The position numbers and the translations under genes were made by a program. Shown in pieces: positions 1 through 7,478 of a stretch of 35,562 nucleotides of DNA. How positions within the stretch are numbered: position 1 is the first letter of the stretch; every line of letters starts with the position of its first letter. The notes beneath the pieces were generated by a model, which searched no databases, was not told the origin of the DNA, and saw only the letters and a list, made by a program, of their open reading frames with translations. Origin of the DNA: Candidatus Gastranaerophilales bacterium (GTDB lineage Bacteria; Cyanobacteriota; Vampirovibrionia; Gastranaerophilales; Gastranaerophilaceae); assembly GCA_944325025.1 (NCBI GenBank), contig CALUYN010000017.1, forward strand, positions 1-35,562, in the 5' to 3' direction.

Positions 1-143
1 ATTTTGACTACAACTTTATCAAAACCGTTAATGTCTTTGCAGAATACTAATTGTCTTAATTTCCCTAAAGTTATAAAACTATACTTTTTAGGGAAGTCAA
101 CTAGTAAAATTAAATTGGGTGGGGTAAATGTTTTGTTGTTCAT
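1..143 (-). CDS. Excisionase-like helix-turn-helix DNA-binding protein (partial, N-terminus only)
   Basis: An open frame starts at ATG (143-141 on the minus strand), preceded by AAAGGAAAAC as a ribosome site, and runs off the window with no stop for 47 codons. The visible residues include DFPKKYSFITLGKLRQLVF followed by NGFDKVVVK. This is the pattern of short excisionase/MerR-like HTH proteins, in which a 'NGF' turn precedes a recognition segment and a wing. Such proteins direct excision or transcription of integrated elements. The family call is from recognition by eye. The gene lies downstream of the unknown 329-1360 gene on the same strand, and both sit on the element side of a broken tRNA. 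The C-terminus is not in the window, so the wing cannot be checked. Confidence 0.55.
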   Translation of the reverse strand, partial: MNNKTFTPPNLILLVDFPKKYSFITLGKLRQLVFCKDINGFDKVVVK

Positions 144-328
144 TTTTTGTTTTCCTTTCGTTGTTGGTGTGCTTACATATTCATTAAAACACAACTTTGT
201 AAAAAACGTGCTTTTTACTATTTTTTAAAATTTAAAACAAAAAGTAGTGATAATCCCCCAAAATGTGGTCATGTTATTATCAAAATTTACAAATTAGAAC
301 ATCATAAAACCACATGTTTTGAACATTA

Positions 329-1360
329 TTACCCATAAATGCGTGATATGAAACGATTTAAAATTTCCACTTCTTTCCGCCGTTGATCATCTGTATTATT
401 TCTTAACATTTGCTTGTCAAGTATATACATTTTATATTTTAAATATTCATATCGTTCTTCTTTAGTTGCAAGACTTTTCAATGAACGCCTTACACTTTTA
501 ACCTCTCGTTTAGATAGTTTAGCAAACCTGTTAATGATACTATTACAATTTGAACAACAACGATGTATGTTATCTTGCTTCACAGGATCGCACAAAAAAC
601 ACGTTTGGGTATTAACATTTTCTAGCAATTCGTATATGTCTCTTATAGTTTTACTGTATTTATTATATTTTTGTCTTGCAGTAAGCTTACTCGTTGGATT
701 TGCCTCTGTAATAATTGGACTTTTTTCAATTTTTTGAATTTTTTTACTTAAAACACCATAATTCACCTGAATCTCTTTATTATCTAGAATTGCAGTTACA
801 ATACCAAAATTTTTATCTATGATATCTATATTAATACTGGTAATAGTTGAAAATTCATAGTTTTCACTAAATAATTTATTAAAATGTTTAATACTACCTA
901 ATCTTAGCATGCTACATACAATATTGTTGTCTTTTTTTTCATAGATTATTAGATAATTATTTGTAAATAAAAAATTTAAAATATTTTTAATTAGTTTTTT
1001 ATCATAATCTTTAGGTAAAATTATTTCTTGCTCTAGATATTTTTTGGGCAATTTTTGAATTAAACAGTACACAGCAAATGTATATTCTAAAATATTTATA
1101 AATGTCCTTTTCATCCTTTTTGTATCATAAGTAACATTGTAAATATCGAAAAAATTCATACATAAGCAGTCAACAAAATCTAAAGGTTTATTTAATGTTC
1201 TTCTTTTTTTAGCTAAGTTTTCTTTAGCCTCTTTGGTACAATTTCGCTCTTTCTTTTTATCTATAGTTTGAATTACTTCACTAAAATTAAAATTATTATA
1301 ATTTTTTATAATGTAGCTAAAAAATTTTAATTTATTATATTCAAAATTGTCGATACGCAT
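329..1360 (-). CDS. Hypothetical protein with C-terminal Cys cluster, probably element-borne
   Basis: This 343-residue protein is very rich in Lys, Asn and Ile and has no signal peptide or membrane segment. I do not recognise its family. A middle portion (about residues 105-150) has alternating helix and strand character resembling a winged helix (YDKKLIKNILNFLFTNNYLI, then a charged turn). Near residues 254-273 is a Cys/His cluster, CFLC followed by HRCCSNC, that could bind zinc. It is followed by a strongly basic helical tail (residues 275-343, RSLKSLATKEERYEYLKYKM). A DNA- or RNA-binding role is plausible but unproven. An inverted repeat lies just upstream of the start. Base composition is more AT-rich than in the housekeeping genes, consistent with an integrated element whose edge is the tRNA fragment at 1626-1663. 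Confidence 0.7.
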   Translation of the reverse strand: MRIDNFEYNKLKFFSYIIKNYNNFNFSEVIQTIDKKKERNCTKEAKENLAKKRRTLNKPLDFVDCLCMNFFDIYNVTYDTKRMKRTFINILEYTFAVYCLIQKLPKKYLEQEIILPKDYDKKLIKNILNFLFTNNYLIIYEKKDNNIVCSMLRLGSIKHFNKLFSENYEFSTITSINIDIIDKNFGIVTAILDNKEIQVNYGVLSKKIQKIEKSPIITEANPTSKLTARQKYNKYSKTIRDIYELLENVNTQTCFLCDPVKQDNIHRCCSNCNSIINRFAKLSKREVKSVRRSLKSLATKEERYEYLKYKMYILDKQMLRNNTDDQRRKEVEILNRFISRIYG

Positions 1361-1368
1361 AAAAAATC

Positions 1369-1404
1369 CCCTTTTGAGAGCATATCAAATATTTCACAAA
1401 AGGG
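1369..1404. repeat. 8-bp inverted repeat upstream of the 329-1360 gene
   Basis: CCCTTTTG (1369-1376) and CAAAAGGG (1397-1404) form perfect arms around a 20-nt AT-rich spacer. The repeat ends 9 nt before the minus-strand start codon, so it could be an operator or a leader hairpin. It is seen in the sequence; the function is inference. Confidence 0.4.
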
Positions 1405-1625
1405 CTAGTTTGTTATATAAATCTTAAATTTTTAAATATTAATACCTTGAATATTTCTACATTTCAGCCTCAAAAAATGTTGGCAAAATGTTGGTAAAAA
1501 TGCTGAAAATGTATAAAAAAACATGAAAAAAGGTAACATTTGCATTTCTATAAAATTAAGTAATAATAAGCATTTCAGTATCATGCTCTTTCATTAATTG
1601 TTACCTGTTGTTGCGGTAAAGAATA

Positions 1626-1663
1626 ATGAGAATCTGCTATCCTAACCCCTAGACGATGCCGCT
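1626..1663 (-). pseudogene. 5' half of a tRNA-Glu (anticodon CTC), broken after the anticodon loop
   Basis: Read on the minus strand from 1663, the sequence has a 7-nt acceptor strand (AGCGGCA), then TCGTCTAG, a D loop containing GGGGTTAGGATA, and the anticodon strand GCAGA with loop TTCTCAT. This is the standard first half of a bacterial tRNA-Glu. The 3' anticodon strand should read TCTGC but reads TATTC. No T arm (GGTTCRA) or complementary acceptor strand (TGCCGCT) follows. The break therefore falls in or right after the anticodon loop, a common crossover zone for tRNA-specific tyrosine integrases. The flanking excisionase-like gene supports an integration junction. Confidence 0.6.
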
Positions 1664-1854
1664 AAGTAACTTTATTCTAGCACTGAAAATTGATTTGTTC
1701 AAGCAATTTAAGATAATTATATATCGGAAATTTGAATAAAACTTCAAAAAACTATTACCGCACCTGCTATAAAAATGAATGAATTTTTTCTATCCTCCCG
1801 GAGAATTTATAAAAAAGAAACAGAAAAATAACATATTATAAAAAGGAGGAAATT

Positions 1855-2826
1855 ATGAGCGAACCGTCATCAAAACACCCGTATTTAGATAATATTGCAA
1901 TAAATTTTTTAGAAAACCTTGATAAAGATACCAAACCGCTTTATGAAATTGACCCTGAAGATGCACGAGAATTTTTAACTTTTGTACAAGAAAAAGGGTA
2001 TAAAGATATAGAAGCACAGGTTGAAGATATTTCTTTTTCTGACGAAATTGCAGGGGAAATCAGCGTAAGACTAGTTCGTCCAAAATTCTATGCAGGGGAA
2101 CAGCTTCCTCTAATCATATACTGCCATGGCGGCGGTTGGGTAATGGGTGATGCAGATGACTTTGATATGACAATAAAAACTATAACAAACCACACAAATT
2201 CAGCTTTAGCGTTTGTAAATTATTCAAGAGCACCTGAATTTCAATACCCCGCAGCCTTAAATCAAATTTATGCAGCTTTGGAACATTTTTACAACAACGG
2301 GAATGAATACAACATAAATTCTGAACGTATTGCAATTATGGGCGACAGTGCAGGCGGGAATATGGCTGCTGCAACCGCAATAAGAACAAAATTAGAAAAC
2401 GGCCCCGAACTTGCTTTTCAGGTTCTTGTTTACCCTGTTACAGATGCAGAGATGAAAACAAATTCTTACAAAGAATTTAAAAACGGCCCATGGCTCAGCA
2501 AAAAAGCTATGGAATACTTTTGGGACTGTTATCTGCCTGACAAAGACAAAAGAAGCGGGATTTATGTGTCGCCTTTAAAAGCTGACATTGAATATCTAAA
2601 AGGAATTGCACCGGCTCTTATCATAACAGCTGAAAATGATGTTCTAAGAGATGAAGGTGAAGCTTACGCAAGAAGGCTAATTGAAGCAGGAGTTGACACA
2701 GGCTGTGTCAGAATAAATAACACATTCCATGATTTTCTGCTTCTCAACGGTTTGAGGGAAAGCAGAGGAGTAAAATCCGCTTATAAACTGATTTGCAAAA
2801 CATTAAAACATGTAATGTACAATTAA
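1855..2826 (+). CDS. Alpha/beta hydrolase, hormone-sensitive-lipase (GDXG) family esterase
   Basis: This 323-residue cytosolic enzyme should hydrolyse carboxyl esters of short or medium acyl chains. The HSL-family oxyanion motif HGGGW is at residues 91-95. The nucleophile elbow GDSAGG is at 163-168 with Ser165 catalytic. Asp262 (in ENDVLRDEG) and His292 (in TFHDF) complete the triad. Length and motif spacing are normal for the family. The start is fixed by AAAGGAGGAAATT just upstream. It is a single-gene unit: the stop codon lies inside a hairpin terminator shared with the convergent dehydrogenase. The substrate cannot be read from the sequence. Confidence 0.93.
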   Translation: MSEPSSKHPYLDNIAINFLENLDKDTKPLYEIDPEDAREFLTFVQEKGYKDIEAQVEDISFSDEIAGEISVRLVRPKFYAGEQLPLIIYCHGGGWVMGDADDFDMTIKTITNHTNSALAFVNYSRAPEFQYPAALNQIYAALEHFYNNGNEYNINSERIAIMGDSAGGNMAAATAIRTKLENGPELAFQVLVYPVTDAEMKTNSYKEFKNGPWLSKKAMEYFWDCYLPDKDKRSGIYVSPLKADIEYLKGIAPALIITAENDVLRDEGEAYARRLIEAGVDTGCVRINNTFHDFLLLNGLRESRGVKSAYKLICKTLKHVMYN

Positions 2827-2852
2827 GAGGGGATTTCTCCTCTTAATTTTTT
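2821..2852. terminator. Bidirectional terminator between esterase and alcohol dehydrogenase
   Basis: AATTAAGAGG (2821-2830) pairs with CCTCTTAATT (2839-2848) and is followed by a T run. It serves two convergent genes; the esterase stop codon lies in the left arm. Confidence 0.8.
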
Positions 2853-3877
2853 ATCGCAATTTTTAAGCACCCGTCTGATTTACTTTCGAAAAATTTGTAA
2901 GCTTCAACAATATCATCAAGTTTATATCGGTGAGTAATCAAAAAATCCGTATTTATTTTATTTTCTGATATAAGTTTAACAAGCTGAGCACATTTTGAGG
3001 CGTCAACTCCGCCAGTTTTAAAAATCAAATTTTTCCCGTACATCTCAGGCAGAGGCAGAATTTGATTTTCTTCATACATTGCAACAACAGCAACAATTGC
3101 GTTTGGACGTGCGATTTTATAAGCAAGTTCAAACGTATTTTTTGCGCCTGCGGCTTCTATTACGCAATCCGCACCACGCCCTTGAGTTAAATCTTTTATA
3201 ATTTTGCAAACATCGTCTTTTAGAGGATTGATAAAATAATCGGCGAGATTTTCACGTTTTGCAATCTCTAATCTTGTTTCATCAATATCTATTGCGACAA
3301 TTTTTGAAGCTCCTTGAAGCTTTGCGCTGAGCATAGAACAAAGTCCTACAGGCCCCGCTCCAATAACGGCGGCAATGTCATCCCGCTTTATCTCGCAAAG
3401 TTCTGCTCCCCACCATCCGCTTGACAAAATATCTCCGACAAACAATGCGTTTTCAAAGCTCACATTATCAGGGAGTTTTGTCAAACCAGTGTCAGCGTAA
3501 GGCACTCTGACATATTGCGCATGACATCCGTCAATTCGGCATCCGAGCTCCCATCCGCCTTTTTCACAGTTATTTACAAACCCCCTTTTACAAAACCAGC
3601 ATTCTCCGCAAAAAGTTTCACAATTCGCACTCACTCTGTCGCCGGGTTTTAAATTTTTTACGGCAGAACCGACACTTACTATAGTGCCGACAAACTCATG
3701 CCCTAGAACAACATCTTTATTCGCCCTTGGAACAAAACCCCTTAAAATATGCAAATCACTTGTGCAAATTGAGGATAATTCAACTTTTACAACAGCATCT
3801 CTGTCTGATTGCAAAACAGGCATTGGCTTTTCTACAAGCTCAATTTTACCGTCACCTTTATACACCAAAGCTTTCAT
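2843..3877 (-). CDS. Zinc-dependent medium-chain alcohol/polyol dehydrogenase
   Basis: A 344-residue medium-chain dehydrogenase/reductase that oxidises an alcohol or polyol with NAD(P). The GroES-like N-terminal half carries catalytic-zinc residues Cys38 and the GHE motif at 59-61. The structural-zinc cysteines are at 90, 93, 96 and 104. The Rossmann motif GAGPVG is at 173-178, with an acidic strand end (VAIDID) suggesting NAD preference. The sequence VGDILSSGWWGAEL resembles the sorbitol/threonine/secondary-alcohol dehydrogenase branch. Substrate identity is not evident. It is transcribed alone; a second, more divergent relative is at 29992. Confidence 0.9.
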   Translation of the reverse strand: MKALVYKGDGKIELVEKPMPVLQSDRDAVVKVELSSICTSDLHILRGFVPRANKDVVLGHEFVGTIVSVGSAVKNLKPGDRVSANCETFCGECWFCKRGFVNNCEKGGWELGCRIDGCHAQYVRVPYADTGLTKLPDNVSFENALFVGDILSSGWWGAELCEIKRDDIAAVIGAGPVGLCSMLSAKLQGASKIVAIDIDETRLEIAKRENLADYFINPLKDDVCKIIKDLTQGRGADCVIEAAGAKNTFELAYKIARPNAIVAVVAMYEENQILPLPEMYGKNLIFKTGGVDASKCAQLVKLISENKINTDFLITHRYKLDDIVEAYKFFESKSDGCLKIAIKN

Positions 3878-3892
3878 ATAAAGATAATATCA

Positions 3893-3921
3893 TAAAAAAA
3901 GCTCCTTAAAAAAGGAGCTCA
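3893..3921 (-). terminator. Rho-independent terminator (minus strand) after the 4-TM protein gene
   Basis: AGCTCCTT (3900-3907) and AAGGAGCT (3912-3919) form an 8-bp stem with a 4-nt loop. Read on the minus strand it is followed by seven Ts. It separates the 3926-4276 gene from the dehydrogenase. Confidence 0.8.
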
Positions 3922-3925
3922 TTTG

Positions 3926-4276
3926 TTAATCTTTGCCGTCATTTAAGGTAATCATATTTATAATAAGCCCCAAGAATGATAGAACAACAGACCCCAAAAA
4001 CGCCGCCAAAAATCCATCGACATAAAATCCCGGAGCAATATAGCCGGCGAGCATAAATAAAAGCGCGTTAACAACAAGTCCAAATAACCCCAGTGTTAAA
4101 AGATTTATAGGCAGTGTAATAAACACAATCAACGGTCTTATAAATATGTTAATAAGCGCCATAATAACCGTTACAAGCATTGCACTTTGAAAATTTTCTA
4201 CAAAAATTCCCGGCACAAGCCATGCGACAAATAGTATTGCCAGAGTATAAAATATCCATCTTATCAGTAATACCAT
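3926..4276 (-). CDS. Phage-holin-family (DUF-type) four-helix membrane protein
   Basis: A 116-residue, very hydrophobic inner-membrane protein with four predicted membrane segments. It matches the pattern of the 'phage holin family, 4 TM' group (PF04020-like) by the motif FVENFQSAMLVTVIMALIN-IFIRPLIVFITLPIN and the closing segment SFLGLIINMI. Members are widespread chromosomal proteins of unknown role; the name does not imply a prophage. I chose ATG at 4276 because GAAAGGAAAA lies 9 nt upstream; the frame is open to 4351 but the added residues are not conserved-looking. It is divergent from the 4416 gene. Confidence 0.8.
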   Translation of the reverse strand: MVLLIRWIFYTLAILFVAWLVPGIFVENFQSAMLVTVIMALINIFIRPLIVFITLPINLLTLGLFGLVVNALLFMLAGYIAPGFYVDGFLAAFLGSVVLSFLGLIINMITLNDGKD

Positions 4277-4353
4277 ACCACTTTTTCCTTTCTCATATAC
4301 AAGTTTAAAATTTCTCAAAGAAAATTTCATTATGCTAAAGTGCAATAACAAAC

Positions 4354-4382
4354 TTGCTAATCCTAAGCATTAAGTGTATAAT
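4354..4382 (+). promoter_or_regulatory. Predicted sigma-70-type promoter for the 4416 gene
   Basis: TTGCTA (4354-4359), a 17-nt spacer and TATAAT (4377-4382), about 34 nt before the start codon. Confidence 0.6.
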
Positions 4383-4415
4383 AATGCGGTAACGAAAATA
4401 GGAAGGGAACTTTAT

Positions 4416-4766
4416 ATGAAAGACAATATTTTAATAGTACTTGCAGTTGTTATCATTGCATCAATGTGGATACAATTTACACAGCAAAACGCAAATGACA
4501 GATACAAAGTTATCACAGGCAGCAACATGATGACTATATTGCTAGACAAAAAAACAGGTGTAACTTGGAGAAACTGCATCTGCGATACAAAATCAAATAT
4601 TCCGGGCTGCTGGGAAAGAATGTATACACTGAATATAGAAGATTATAGCAAACCGCAGGGCGAAGTTGTTATTACAAAAAAATTGAGAAAAGATCTCGAA
4701 AAACAGGCTAAACAAGCTCCTGTACCTGCAACTCAAACTCAGGCTCCGGCACAGGAACAAAAATAA
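4416..4766 (+). CDS. Small membrane-anchored hypothetical protein
   Basis: This 116-residue protein is not a family I recognise. It begins with a single hydrophobic segment (residues 4-20, ILIVLAVVIIASMWI) acting as a membrane anchor. A short extracytoplasmic domain follows, with a Cys-containing patch (WRNCICDTK and GCWERM), and the tail is rich in Pro, Ala and Gln (QAPVPATQTQAPAQEQK). The segment TILLDKKTGVTWRNC resembles the 'DTKTGKVW' motif found in many small exported bacterial proteins. ATG 4416 is preferred over an earlier in-frame ATG because GGAAGGGA is correctly spaced before it. It has its own promoter and terminator. Confidence 0.75.
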   Translation: MKDNILIVLAVVIIASMWIQFTQQNANDRYKVITGSNMMTILLDKKTGVTWRNCICDTKSNIPGCWERMYTLNIEDYSKPQGEVVITKKLRKDLEKQAKQAPVPATQTQAPAQEQK

Positions 4767-4771
4767 CAGAT

Positions 4772-4808
4772 AAAAAATTCCCTCTCCGAAACAGAGAGGG
4801 AATTTTTT
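4772..4808. terminator. Bidirectional terminator
   Basis: AAATTCCCTCTC and GAGAGGGAATTT form a long stem with loop CGAAACA. It is flanked by A and T runs, so it can end both the 4416 gene and the convergent parvulin gene. Confidence 0.85.
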
Positions 4809-4819
4809 TATCTTACAAA

Positions 4820-5167
4820 TTATTTTTTATCCAACACTTTAATCAAATGCCATCCAAATTGTGTGTAAACAGGTTTTGAAACTTCACCCACGGGAGTAGA
4901 AAATGCTGCTCTTTCAAATTCCGGCACCATCTGGCCATGTCCGAAATACCCCAAGTCTCCGCCGTTTTGACCTGACGGACAGATTGAATAAGCTCTTGCA
5001 TAATATTCAAAATCCCCGCCTTCGTCAATCGCTTTTTTAATCTGCTGTGCTTCTGCCGCTGTTTTTACAAGAATATGCTCGGCATGCACAGACTGATATT
5101 CCTCAGCTGACACAACCCCGCTCAACAGCATAACAAATACAAACAATTTACATAAATTTTTTATCAT
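4820..5167 (-). CDS. Exported parvulin-type peptidyl-prolyl isomerase
   Basis: This 115-residue protein catalyses cis-trans isomerisation of prolyl bonds outside the cytoplasm. A signal peptide (residues 1-21, ending VVSA) precedes a complete single rotamase domain with the diagnostic blocks HAEHILVK, GGDLGYFGHGQMVPEFE, and FGWHLIKVL. It lacks the long SurA/PrsA flanking chaperone regions, so it is a minimal parvulin. ATG 5167 is chosen because TAGGATGG is well spaced before it; an ATG 9 nt earlier overlaps that ribosome site. It follows the diguanylate cyclase by about 36 nt on the same strand and may be co-transcribed. Confidence 0.9.
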   Translation of the reverse strand: MIKNLCKLFVFVMLLSGVVSAEEYQSVHAEHILVKTAAEAQQIKKAIDEGGDFEYYARAYSICPSGQNGGDLGYFGHGQMVPEFERAAFSTPVGEVSKPVYTQFGWHLIKVLDKK

Positions 5168-5203
5168 AAACACCATCCTATATTATTTTAAACAATATTC
5201 CTA

Positions 5204-5860
5204 TTACCCGAATGTCCTAACCCTGTTGCGTCCTTCTTCTTTTGCCTGATAAAGCGCCTTATCCGCATTATCAAACATCTGGCACACTTCATTTACGTCT
5301 TTATTAGAAGAAATTCCCGCACTTATTGTAACATTCAATTCAACACCTTTAAATTTGAATTTGTTATCTTCAACAGCTCTTCTCAATCTCTCAACAGGGA
5401 TTATTGCAGAATTTCCGTCTGTTTCTGTCAATAAAATCACAAACTCTTCCCCGCCGTAACGAAAAATTATATCGGTCTGACGGAAGTTTTCTGCCATCAG
5501 CCAGCTCAACTCTCTCAAGACGTAATCCCCGCAGGAATGCCCGTATGTATCATTAATTTTTTTGAACCAGTCAATGTCAACAACTACAAGGGATAACTGA
5601 GAATTGTAACGCTTTGCCCTTGCAAACTCACGCGCAAATGTAGTTTCAAAATATCTTCTGTTATAAAGGTTAGTCAATGCATCCGTAATTGACAACTGTT
5701 TAGTCTGCGTGTACATAAAATTTATTTTTCTTATTACATCAAACTTGTTGTCATCAGGAATATCAAAACTTTCAATGATACTTTGAATATTTTGTTGAAT
5801 TTCGTCTAAAACATCTGAAGGTAAATCAAAATTTATATCTGTCATATTACTATTTTCCAT
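5204..5860 (-). CDS. GGDEF-domain diguanylate cyclase
   Basis: A 218-residue soluble enzyme expected to make cyclic di-GMP from two GTP. The N-terminal 50 residues are a short helical region of no known type. The GGDEF domain spans about 55-218, opening with DALTNLYNRRYF, with the metal site DIDWFKKIND. The catalytic loop is GGEEF (136-140). An intact inhibitory I-site, RQTD, lies five residues upstream (127-130), so product inhibition is likely. No sensor domain or membrane segment is present. A second ATG five codons in (5845) is also plausible given the promoter position. An HD-GYP protein that could degrade the product is at 18283. Confidence 0.93.
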   Translation of the reverse strand: MENSNMTDINFDLPSDVLDEIQQNIQSIIESFDIPDDNKFDVIRKINFMYTQTKQLSITDALTNLYNRRYFETTFAREFARAKRYNSQLSLVVVDIDWFKKINDTYGHSCGDYVLRELSWLMAENFRQTDIIFRYGGEEFVILLTETDGNSAIIPVERLRRAVEDNKFKFKGVELNVTISAGISSNKDVNEVCQMFDNADKALYQAKEEGRNRVRTFG

Positions 5861-5867
5861 AACCTTT

Positions 5868-5895
5868 TTTATAATAGCAGAAATATTGCTGACAA
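5868..5895 (-). promoter_or_regulatory. Predicted promoter for the diguanylate cyclase
   Basis: On the minus strand: TTGTCA (5895-5890), a 16-nt spacer, TATAAA (5873-5868). The predicted transcript starts very near the first ATG, which favours the internal ATG or a nearly leaderless message. Confidence 0.45.
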
Positions 5896-5925
5896 TCCAT
5901 TTTTTTGTTAAATTTAATATTAATT

Positions 5926-6507
5926 ATGAAACCGTCTGCTCAAGAAATGCTAAAAAAATATTCAAAAGACATAGCTCATGCAAATGAGGTAAAACGGCTT
6001 GCATTAATTATTTTTGACGAAGCATCTTTAAAAATTCATGAAATGACAGGGCTTGAAAAAGAATATCTTGAAGCTGCCTCTCTTTTGCATGACATAGGAT
6101 ATTTTATAGAAGCAAAAAGCCACAATAAACATTCTATGGAAATGATTATAAAAGAGGGGCTTTATAGTTTTGACGATAGGGAAGCAAAAATTATCGGCTG
6201 TGTTGCAAGATATCATAGAGGCGGTCTGCCTGACAAAGAATCTCATGAAATTTACGGCTCTCTTGAAAAAAAAGACCGAAAAACCGTAAAACGCTTAGGC
6301 GGAATTTTAAAACTCGCTGACGGACTTTGCAAAGACCATTCAAACCAGTTTAAAAATATAGAAATCAACTATGATAATAAAAACAGTATTGCAAAATTCA
6401 TTCTTTACCCGCAAAACAACAAACCTGATATAAAAACTGCAATTCGTAAACGCGACCTGTTTGAAATCGGTTTTAAATGCCAGAGTGTTTTATTATTCGG
6501 AGAATAA
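5926..6507 (+). CDS. HD-domain protein related to the Ppx/GppA C-terminal domain
   Basis: A 193-residue stand-alone HD domain. The metal-binding pattern is visible as H20 (IAHANEV), LLHDIGYF, HNKHSMEMI, and VARYHRGGLP followed by LKLADGL. These blocks match the C-terminal HD part of exopolyphosphatase/guanosine-pentaphosphate phosphatase proteins, without the N-terminal ASKHA half. Expected activity is phosphohydrolysis of a nucleotide or phosphate ester; the substrate is unknown. ATG 5926 is used; a TTG seven codons earlier is in frame but has no ribosome site. It is divergent from the diguanylate cyclase. Confidence 0.8.
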   Translation: MKPSAQEMLKKYSKDIAHANEVKRLALIIFDEASLKIHEMTGLEKEYLEAASLLHDIGYFIEAKSHNKHSMEMIIKEGLYSFDDREAKIIGCVARYHRGGLPDKESHEIYGSLEKKDRKTVKRLGGILKLADGLCKDHSNQFKNIEINYDNKNSIAKFILYPQNNKPDIKTAIRKRDLFEIGFKCQSVLLFGE

Positions 6508-6642
6508 CATATTGTAAATTTTTTGTTACAAATTTCTTAAAATTGTAACATTTCTTCATGAAAAATACTTTATATATGTGTAAGGGAAAAAATATGAAAG
6601 GATTACGGCAATCTAAAAAAAGTCGGACAAATGTACAAAGAG

Positions 6643-6667
6643 ATTCCGAAACAAGTTCGGAATGACA
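6643..6667. repeat. Dispersed palindromic repeat (family A: ATTCCGAA...TTCGGAATGACA)
   Basis: ATTCCGAA-ACAAG-TTCGGAAT is a near-perfect palindrome followed by GACA. The same core recurs at 13714-13741 and 33645-33669, with a related GTCATCCTGAA...TTCAGGAT form at 13671-13713, 32456 and 33533-33626. It lies in a 225-bp gap upstream of the 6733 gene. Confidence 0.7.
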
Positions 6668-6732
6668 ATACCAAAAGAATGCATAAGTTCATCAAAGGCA
6701 ATATTTAGATAGTCGTAAGCAATGGTAAAAAA

Positions 6733-7017
6733 ATGTCATTCGATGTAAATGTTTTGAGCACAAAACCGGTCATCAAAGCAGCAGCATCCATGCAAAATGA
6801 CGGCGGCGGCGGTAATCTCGGTTACATGGCTCAAGGCAGACGGGAAGAAAAACAGGAAAAGAAATATTTAGATGAAAGTATCTTCACATCCAAACCTGAA
6901 GTTGATACCTTCGGCTTTGAAAAAGAAGAACCGGAAATGCCTGATGAAAAATTCTCTATTTCAAAACTTATCGCTGAATTGATTTTAAAATTAAAAAAAG
7001 CTTTTATCAAAAAATAA
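6733..7017 (+). CDS. Small hypothetical protein
   Basis: A 94-residue protein that I do not recognise. It opens with MSFDVNVLSTKPVIKAA, has a run of four glycines (about 25-28), a charged middle rich in Glu and Lys, and an amphipathic C-terminal helix ending in KLKKAFIKK. There is no signal peptide. The ribosome site is weak. Its stop codon region overlaps the convergent XRE regulator by 11 nt. Composition looks coding, but conservation should be confirmed by comparison with relatives. Confidence 0.6.
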   Translation: MSFDVNVLSTKPVIKAAASMQNDGGGGNLGYMAQGRREEKQEKKYLDESIFTSKPEVDTFGFEKEEPEMPDEKFSISKLIAELILKLKKAFIKK

Positions 7018-7330
7018 AAGAGTTCATACTTTTTGTAATTTCATAAAGCAGCTTTAAATTTTTATCATCCAACAATTTTATTGACTCAATAATTTTGCTT
7101 TCTAGTTCGTTTCTCGAAAAATTATCATCGAATTTTAAAAACTCCGAACTGTCAATATTTAATGCTGCAGCAAGCTTTTCTATCAAATCACATGATGGGA
7201 AACTTTTTGCATTCTCCAAAAACGAAATATATCGAAAATCAACTCCAACAAGTTCTGCAAGTTTTTCCTGCGTTAATTTTCTTGATTTCCGCAATTTTTT
7301 AAGATTTTTAGCAAACCTCTGTTTTATCAT
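7007..7330 (-). CDS. XRE-family transcriptional regulator
   Basis: A 107-residue DNA-binding protein. The helix-turn-helix covers residues 5-65, with LRKSRKLTQEKLAELVGVD as the first helices and YISFLENAKSFPSCDLIEKLAAAL as recognition and stabilising helices. The C-terminal 40 residues are helical and probably dimerise. It is a close match in form to small Cro/CI-type regulators. It reads away from the glycosyltransferase operon starting at 7479, with a 148-bp divergent spacer containing that operon's promoter, so it may regulate it; this is inference from position. Confidence 0.88.
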   Translation of the reverse strand: MIKQRFAKNLKKLRKSRKLTQEKLAELVGVDFRYISFLENAKSFPSCDLIEKLAAALNIDSSEFLKFDDNFSRNELESKIIESIKLLDDKNLKLLYEITKSMNSFIF

Positions 7331-7395
7331 ATAACCTCATATACAGTTTATAAATTAAATCCATAAAATATTACTAATAATTTTCAGGAATTATA

Positions 7396-7424
7396 TTGAC
7401 ATTTTTCTAATTAATTTATAGAAT
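7396..7424 (+). promoter_or_regulatory. Predicted promoter for the glycosyltransferase operon
   Basis: TTGACA (7396-7401), a 17-nt spacer and TAGAAT (7419-7424), about 55 nt before the first glycosyltransferase. The -35 is a perfect consensus, one of only two seen in the window. Confidence 0.65.
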
Positions 7425-7478
7425 TTCATGTAATTATTTAGAATAATTGGATAAAAATTCAGTATAGAGATTAGCGAA

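Larger units (their letters stand above)
1361..1854. other. 494-bp intergenic stretch containing element edge and tRNA fragment
   Basis: No convincing coding frame is present. It holds the inverted repeat above, two direct copies of AAAATGTTGG (about 1475-1496), a small hairpin TTACC-N9-GGTAA (about 1601-1619) and the tRNA-Glu fragment. It also holds the upstream region of the esterase gene, with a weak promoter candidate TTGATT (1690) - 16 nt - GATAAT (1712). Confidence 0.5.

Noticed and set aside
4-338. Two open frames on the plus strand at the left edge (75 and 63 codons).
   Set aside because: They lie opposite the excisionase-like gene, are low-complexity and hydrophobic, and have no ribosome site; the minus-strand frame explains the region.
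1626-1663. A complete tRNA-Glu gene.
   Set aside because: No T arm or 3' acceptor strand can be found, and the 3' anticodon strand does not pair.
1-1663. A group I intron in the tRNA anticodon loop with the 343-residue frame as its endonuclease.
   Set aside because: I see no conserved group I core pairings and no LAGLIDADG, GIY-YIG or HNH motif, and the 3' exon is missing.
3926-4276. A phage lysis holin.
   Set aside because: The family is a chromosomal membrane-protein group despite its name, and no phage genes are near.
6595-6666. A 23-codon frame starting MKGLRQSKK with a reasonable ribosome site.
   Set aside because: Its second half is the dispersed palindromic repeat, so the frame is probably accidental.
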